In this document: positions 58,659 through 64,000 of the stretch, one piece after another | How the letters are laid out: every line of letters starts with the position of its first letter | How positions within the stretch are numbered: the stretch's first letter is position 1 | Assembly: GCA_024364735.1 (NCBI GenBank) | Contig: JAGFNQ010000947.1 | Span: forward strand, 298,316-362,315 | Length of the DNA stretch: 64,000 nucleotides | Direction: 5' to 3' | Source: Boesenbergia rotunda | Taxonomy: Eukaryota > Streptophyta > Magnoliopsida > Zingiberales > Zingiberaceae | Notes under the pieces: model-generated | What the model was told of the DNA's origin: nothing | The model's database searches: none | Seen by the model: the letters and a program-made list of their open reading frames with translations, nothing else | Program-made: the position numbers and the translations under genes

Positions 58659-61133
58659 CTATTCTACTAAGCATAATCCTAACTGCCTTCTCAGTGAGTT
58701 GAACTCAGATTCAGGTAGGGGTTTAGTGAATATGTCAGCTAGGTTGGACTTGGAGTCTACATGCTTAAGGATTATTTCACCCCTAGCTACGTGATCTCTT
58801 ATAAAGTGATATTTCACTTCTATGTGTTTGGTTCTAGAATGTTGTATTGGGTTTTTGGTTAAGTTAATTGAGCTAATATTGCCAATATTGACTTGGGTCT
58901 GATTGTAGTCTAGCTGAAAGTCCTTAAGGGTGTGCATCATCCATAGGAGTTGAGCTACACACTCTCCTAAGGCTACATATTCAGCTTCAGTTGTGGATAG
59001 AGCAACACAGTGTTGCTTCCTACTGCACCAACTTACTAAGTTGTTTCCTAAAAGTTGACAGCTTCCACTTGTACTTTTTCTATCTAATTTACAACCAGCA
59101 TAGTCAGAATCAGAGTATCCTGACAACTTAAAGGATGAAGTCCTAGGGTACCATATCCCTACATTTAGGGTGCCCTTAATGTATCTTAAAATTCGTTTTA
59201 GGGCTGCTAAGTGAGTTTCCTTAGCACAGGTTTGGTACCTAGCGCACATTCCTACTGAAAAAAGTATATCAGGTCTGCTGGCTGTAAGGTATAGTAGACT
59301 TCCTATCATACTTCTATAAAGTTTTAGGTCTACTGGTTTGCCATCAGGGTCATTATCTATTTTCACATTTGTGGCCATTGGGGTACTTATACTTTTAGAG
59401 TTATCCATTTTAAATTTCTTAATTAGTTCTTTAGCATATTTAGATTGATGTACATAGTTTCCATCCTTAGTTTGTTTGATTTGTAACCCTAGGAAAAAGT
59501 TGATTTGTAACTCTTCTTGCATGGCTAGGATCCAGTCAGGATCAGGTAGGACTTCCTCAATAGTCTTAGGTTCAATCTTTGAAATCATGGCTATTTGACT
59601 AAGATTTCTATAGGAAGCTCTAGTTCTGACTCCTAAGGTTGGATTACCTACGATTTGGTCAGCTGGGTGACTTAGTCTGGGTTTCTTGGTTTTTCTAGTA
59701 CTTGGCTCAGCTTCAGGTCCAGCTGGTCTAATAGGTTCAGTTTTGGGTTCATTGGTTGGTTCAACTGATTAAGAAGTTGGTTCAATTGTTAAGTCATTAA
59801 AGGGTTCAATTGGGGTTTCAGAGTTATCTTCTTGATCAGTATTTGATGAAGCTAAGTCAGAATTATCAGATTTTGGGTTAGTTTCTTCATCAAATATTAA
59901 GTTGGTTGTTTCTTCAATTTTCTTAGTTGTTTTGTTGTAGACCCTATAAGCTCTACTTGTTGTAGAGTATCCTAAAAAGATACCTGGGTTTGACTTGGAT
60001 TGAAACTTTCCAAGATAGTCTTTGGTATTAAGAATATGGACTTTGCATCCAAAGACTCTAAGATAGTGTAGGTTTGGAAGTCTATGGTAGTAAAGTTCAT
60101 AGGGTGTTTTATTTATCTTTTTATTAGGTAGAATCCTATTTTGGATATAGCAAGCTGTGCTGATTGCTTCTGCCCAATAGTGGTTAGGTAGGTCAAATTC
60201 ATTGAGCATAGCCCTAGCAACTTCCTGTAGGGTTCTATTTTTTCTTTCTACTATGCCATTTTGTTGGGGGGTTCTGGGACACGAAAATTCGTGTTTATAT
60301 CCATTTACTTTACAGAATTCTTCGAATATTTGATTCTCGAATTCTCCCCCGTGGTCAGACCTAAGTCTTTTGATTTTGGTATCATTTTGATTTTCAATCA
60401 ATTTACAAAAGTTGTTAAATAGGTTCAGGGTTTCATCTTTGGTCTTTAGAAACCTGACCCAGGTGAACCTAGAGTAGTCATCAATTATCACTAAGCAGTA
60501 TCGATTTCCACTTAGTGACTTGGCTCCATGTGAATCAAATAGGTCAAGGTGTAGGAGCTCAAGTGTGGTTTGGGTTTGATCAGATTGGATCAATTTGTGA
60601 CTAGACTTGGTTTGTTTGCCTTGATTACAAGATTCACATATTAGGTTTTCATTATTCTTAATTTTGGGGACACCTTTGATTAAGCCAAGTTGGGTAATTT
60701 TTGAGATAGTTCTTAGATTGGTATGACCTAATCTCCTATGCCAGAGTTTTGATTGTTCTAATTGTGTTAACATGCATTTGGGTATAAGGGGAAGATTTAT
60801 AGTGTATACATTGTTTTTCCTAGTGCCCTTAAGCATGATTTCTGAGTTTTGTGCATTTCTAATCAGGCAATTAGAATTGTTGAAAGTAACTAAATAACCA
60901 GAATCACATAACTGACTTATGCTAAGTAAGTTAAAATTGAAATTTTCCACCAATAGAACTTTCTTAATAATGAAATTGGATTTAAGTTCAATATTACCTG
61001 ACCCAATTACCTTGAGTGTAGCATTGTTACCAAATGCCACTGAGCCCAGGTTTTTGAACTTGAGTTTGGTGAACTTCAATTTGTCCCCAGTCATATGTCT
61101 GGAGCACCCGCTATCTAACATCCATTGGTCCAA
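58659..61133 (-). pseudogene. Copia pol: protease-integrase-RNase H, RT core missing
   Basis: Integrates and replicates the element. From 61133 downward: protease motif WMLDSGCSRHMTGD; integrase zinc region HRRLGHTNLRT with CESCNQGKQ; catalytic core with HLDLFDSH, IDDYSRFTWVRF, SDHGGEFENQ and NGIVERKNRT; a linker; then RT start LPDPDWILAMQEEL fused directly to NFFLGLQIKQTKDG. The RT catalytic block with YVDD, normally in between, is absent (junction about 59500-59512) yet the frame is kept. RNase H follows (LTASRPDILFSVGMCARYQ, DRKSTSGSCQLLG, SRKQHCVALSTTEAEY) and the terminal ADIFTKPLP. One in-frame TAA lies at 59769-59771; the same frame is otherwise open on both sides. It cannot reverse transcribe by itself. 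Confidence 0.92.
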
Positions 61134-61882
61134 ATCTTTATGTTCCTACACATAAAGAATTTTTGATGATTTGGATCCAATTTAAGTTAGGGATAGCTTA
61201 AATTGAGTTTCACTTCCTAGTCTGTCTCACCCCAGTCTAGGGTTTTCAATCACGTTAACCTTAAGGTTTTTGTGAGACAGGTTTGAGGGTAAAAATTAAT
61301 TTTGAAAAGGAATTTTAATTTGTTTTGAAAAAGTTATTTTAATTTTGAAAACAGATTTGAAAAAAAACAGAGATCTTTTTTTTTTAAAAAATAGATTAAG
61401 TGTTTTTCAAAAAGAGAATGAGTTTGAACAATAGAAATTTTGAAATCAGGTTAGAATATATAATTATTTGAAATTTGAGTTAGATTCGAATTTGACAAAA
61501 GATAATTTGAATTTGAATTTCAGAAATTGGCTTCCAGGTCTTGGCGAGGCACTAGGCCTTCTTTGGCCGTAGCCTTATGGGATCATCCACCCTTTCCTTG
61601 ACAAAGCCTTTTAATGAAATTTCATTTTCAAATTAAATTAGGTCATTTTCTGGTCTAACTAGCTTGGGTCTTGGATCGGTAGCTTCGGCTGGTTTCACCA
61701 GTCTAAAGAGACCAAGTGGACTTGGTCTTATTAGAGTTGGTTTCCCCAACGTACTATCATCTCACCTCCTCCCAATACTATGTTTTCAAGTTTCAAGTAG
61801 TTGAGTCCTTAAATCTAAGTATCCCTAAATCTAAGCATGGCAGATTGCAGAAAATTAAATAACCAAGCAATCAAGCAAAAAA
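61134..61882 (-). other. gag-pol spacer of the Copia element
   Basis: About 750 bases with stops in all frames; gag and pol are in different frames. A GC-richer patch lies at 61525-61610. No motif was recognised; an intron or degraded linker is possible. Confidence 0.5.
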
Positions 61883-63535
61883 TTATCTAATTATAAAAAT
61901 TGTTTTGATTTTGGCTCCCCCTGGACTAAAGCCTCTGTATGGGATAGGCAAGATGTGAATCTTGTCCTTGGGGATCCAAAATTGATTTGAACCAATTGGT
62001 TTAGTCAGGCACAGTTTTGGCACCCATGCCTGAACCTTAGGTCTTGACTGGTTCAGTACAGCAAAGTAAGATCTTTGCCGAGATTTGGTTCTATAGCCAA
62101 GTCCGGATCGGTTTAGAACAGACTTCTGTTTTCCAAGAATCATATCAAGGTTCTTGGAACCAGAAGTGAATCGTTCTAAGGCTGTTCTTAAGTCCTTAAC
62201 TTGAGTTTTCAGGGAGGAATTCTCTGATTCAAGTTTTTCAACTTGATCAGGGGTTCCTTCCTGAAGTTTCTCAGTTAAGGCCTTAGACTCAGCTTCCTCT
62301 TTCAGGAATTTTACTTCCTGTCGGAGGGACTCGATTCGGAGTTTGGCTTTCGCCAAATCTCGGGATAGATAGGAAATAAGCGAATTCAATTGCAATTTTG
62401 AAAAACCCGTTACCCTTATTTCGCCGTTGTCGGAGAAGGTCAGCTTGCCGTCGTCCTGGTCCGAGTCTGAGTCAGTCTCGATTTGATCCGAAGCGGTCAA
62501 GGCTAGAAGATTGGACTGGGGTGCTTCTTCTTCTCCTTCTGAGGAAGACTCGTCCCAGGTTGCTTGGAGTGCCTTCTTCTTTCTGGTCTTTTTGGACTCC
62601 TTTAGGCTTGGACATTCAGTCTTGTAGTGGCCCTTCTTCTTGCATTCGTAGCAGGTTACGTTGGGTTTGTGTTTGTCAGTTGCCGGTTCAGCTTGTCCGT
62701 CCTTTCTTCGGCTTGTTCTCCGTGTTTTGGTTTGGTTCTTCAACTTTTTGTAGTAGCTTCGAGCTAGCCGGACCAGTTCAGATTGATCTTCTTCTTGATC
62801 TTCTGTTTCTGAATCTGAGGTAGATTCGGGTTCAACTTGAGTTTGCTTCTTGGTCGTCTTTCCTGTTTTCCCTGCAAAGAAAGCTATACTTTTCTCGACC
62901 AAATTGCAGTTAGTCTGTTCATGCAGTTTAAGTTCAGCAAATAACTCATCTAGCTTAATTTTTGAAAGATCCCTAGAGACCTTGTATGCATCTACCATAG
63001 ATGCCCACAAGGTGGTCCTAGGGAACGCGTTTAGGGCATACCTTATAAGATCACGGTTTTGAACCTGGTGACCTATTGCGTGAAGACCGTTCATCAATTC
63101 CTGGATTTTGCCATGGAGCTGAGCTGCTGTCTCGTTATCTGCCATTCTGATGGTGAAGAGCTTGTTCAGTAGCAGATCCCGTTTGCTGATCCTCGTATCA
63201 GAAGTTCCTTCGTGGAGCTCGATCAGTTTAGCCCATAGCTCCTTGGCACTGTTGAATGGGCCTACGCGGTTCAGCTCCTCTTTTGTCAGTCCGCATTGAA
63301 GGGTCTGAGTTGCTTTGGCGTCAGCTTCAATCTTGCGTTTAAGGGCAGTGTCCCACTCTGAGTAGTTTTGTGGTACGCCTTCAGCATTTGTGGGAATCAT
63401 CAGTCCAGACTGGATGATTATCCACATATCCACCTGAGTTTTCAGGTGGACCTCCATTCGACTTTTCCAGTAAGGAAAGTCTTCTCCACTGAAAAGTGGA
63501 GGTCTGGCGGTGCTAAAACCTTCTTGGATGGCCAT
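61883..63535 (-). CDS. Copia gag polyprotein, 550 aa, intact
   Basis: Forms the virus-like particle. The N-terminal half is a Copia-type capsid (RPPLFSGEDFPYWKSRMEVH, AKELWAKLIELHEGT, LLLNKLFTIRMADNETAAQL). A CCHC zinc knuckle (CYECKKKGHYKTEC, about residue 300) follows a basic stretch. Beyond it are an acidic region, a long coiled coil (about 385-470, with VEKLESENSSLKTQVKDLR) and a GLGY motif. The extended C-terminal coiled coil fits SIRE/Maximus-like elements. ATG at 63535 lies about 215 bases after the primer binding site. No stops. It could still assemble particles and might serve RT-deficient relatives. Confidence 0.9.
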   Translation of the reverse strand: MAIQEGFSTARPPLFSGEDFPYWKSRMEVHLKTQVDMWIIIQSGLMIPTNAEGVPQNYSEWDTALKRKIEADAKATQTLQCGLTKEELNRVGPFNSAKELWAKLIELHEGTSDTRISKRDLLLNKLFTIRMADNETAAQLHGKIQELMNGLHAIGHQVQNRDLIRYALNAFPRTTLWASMVDAYKVSRDLSKIKLDELFAELKLHEQTNCNLVEKSIAFFAGKTGKTTKKQTQVEPESTSDSETEDQEEDQSELVRLARSYYKKLKNQTKTRRTSRRKDGQAEPATDKHKPNVTCYECKKKGHYKTECPSLKESKKTRKKKALQATWDESSSEGEEEAPQSNLLALTASDQIETDSDSDQDDGKLTFSDNGEIRVTGFSKLQLNSLISYLSRDLAKAKLRIESLRQEVKFLKEEAESKALTEKLQEGTPDQVEKLESENSSLKTQVKDLRTALERFTSGSKNLDMILGKQKSVLNRSGLGYRTKSRQRSYFAVLNQSRPKVQAWVPKLCLTKPIGSNQFWIPKDKIHILPIPYRGFSPGGAKIKTIFIIR

Positions 63536-63748
63536 TTGTTACTGAAATAGCAAACAACAAAAACAACGAAAATATTCCAAGACTTGGTCTTGGATTAGTA
63601 GTGCGGGAAAAAAAAGAACAAATTTCAAGGGGTGTTGCACCAACCTTGAAAGAAAAACTGGAACGAAAATATTTAAAAAAATGAGAGAGAAAACGAAAGA
63701 AATCCGAAAAATTTTCAAACTGGTGGTTGCACCAAGTTTGAATTCCCC

Positions 63749-63760
63749 GCTCTGATACCA
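63749..63760 (-). other. primer binding site (iMet tRNA)
   Basis: TGGTATCAGAGC on the minus strand, two bases from the LTR end at 63763. Confidence 0.92.
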
Positions 63761-63762
63761 CT

Positions 63763-64000
63763 TGTTGGATCGAGAAAGACCGGTAGAGGGGGGGGGGTGA
63801 ATATCGGAAAATGTTCGGATTTAAAAGAAAGAGTAAGTGCGCGGCGGAATAAAATCAAACAACGCAAACACCAAGGTTTTACTTGGTTCGGAGCCTGGGT
63901 CGACTCCTACTCCAAGGCCCACGGTCGTTGACCGTTTAATTTGTGCAATTCTATAGTGCGCAAAACGGTTATAGAGTGAGATTACAAAATTACTGTAAAT
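63763..64000 (-). repeat. 5' LTR of the Copia element (partial)
   Basis: Matches 56072 onwards base for base apart from four substitutions and a G-run of 10 instead of 8. Truncated by the window edge. Confidence 0.93.

Larger units (their letters stand above)
56072..64000 (-). mobile_element. young Copia element with RT core deleted (runs off window)
   Basis: Minus-strand order: 5' LTR (63763 to beyond 64000), primer site, gag, protease-integrase, RNase H, polypurine tract, 3' LTR (57440 to 56072). Over the 238 bases visible in both LTRs I count four substitutions plus a G-run length difference, so it is recent. The left flank is GTCCT (56067-56071); the matching duplication must lie outside the window. 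Confidence 0.94.

Noticed and set aside
62398..62823. 141-codon plus-strand open frame
   Set aside because: Antisense shadow of the Copia gag.

Overview
This is nuclear DNA from a flowering plant, dominated by transposable elements. Evidence for a plant: an intact STAY-GREEN-LIKE (chlorophyll dechelatase) gene, a BYPASS1/ROH1-like gene, DUF863-like and patellin-like gene fragments, and plant-type Copia, Gypsy, hAT, PIF/Harbinger and foldback elements. A monocot is plausible but the sequence does not settle it. There is no CRISPR array, rRNA gene or functional tRNA gene.

Layout. 1-9.2 kb: a Copia scrap, the edge of a Tekay/Del-like LTR, a two-exon DUF863-like gene fragment, a decayed Ty3/Gypsy polyprotein and another Copia scrap. 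9.9-12.3 kb: an internally deleted patellin fragment and a Copia pol remnant cut by a Tourist-type MITE with TAA target duplications. 12.5-20.2 kb: SINE remnants and three foldback elements. 20.6-32.3 kb: one PIF/Harbinger element (transposase plus Myb/NAM-like ORF1, minus strand) broken by a solo LTR, an 866-bp insertion with 9-bp duplications, a gag-only Copia element that itself carries a hAT insertion, and a SINE. 32.7-35.9 kb: a structurally complete hAT element with a 712-codon transposase and perfect 8-bp duplications, inserted in a repeat whose empty version lies at 18.8 kb. 36.4-37.5 kb: an intact two-exon BPS1-like gene. 39.3-42.3 kb: three SINEs stacked on the same 17-bp target, followed by a 1.13-kb tandem duplication whose breakpoints lie in SINEs. 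45.4-48.8 kb: a 3.43-kb foldback palindrome with 9-bp duplications and 158-bp tandem repeats in each arm. 50.2-51.5 kb: STAY-GREEN-LIKE, five exons. 52-54 kb: nested MITEs. 55-64 kb: a repeat copy, a truncated LTR, and a young Copia element (minus strand) that runs off the right edge and has lost its reverse-transcriptase core in frame.

Only two host genes look intact (BPS1-like and SGRL). Nearly everything else is explained by successive insertions whose order can be read from target-site duplications. The least expected signals are (i) the composite palindrome at 45.4-48.8 kb and (ii) arrays of short hairpins with co-varying stems and conserved loops, at matching positions in the LTRs of two Copia-type elements (55.9-56.1 kb and 57.1-57.3 kb).
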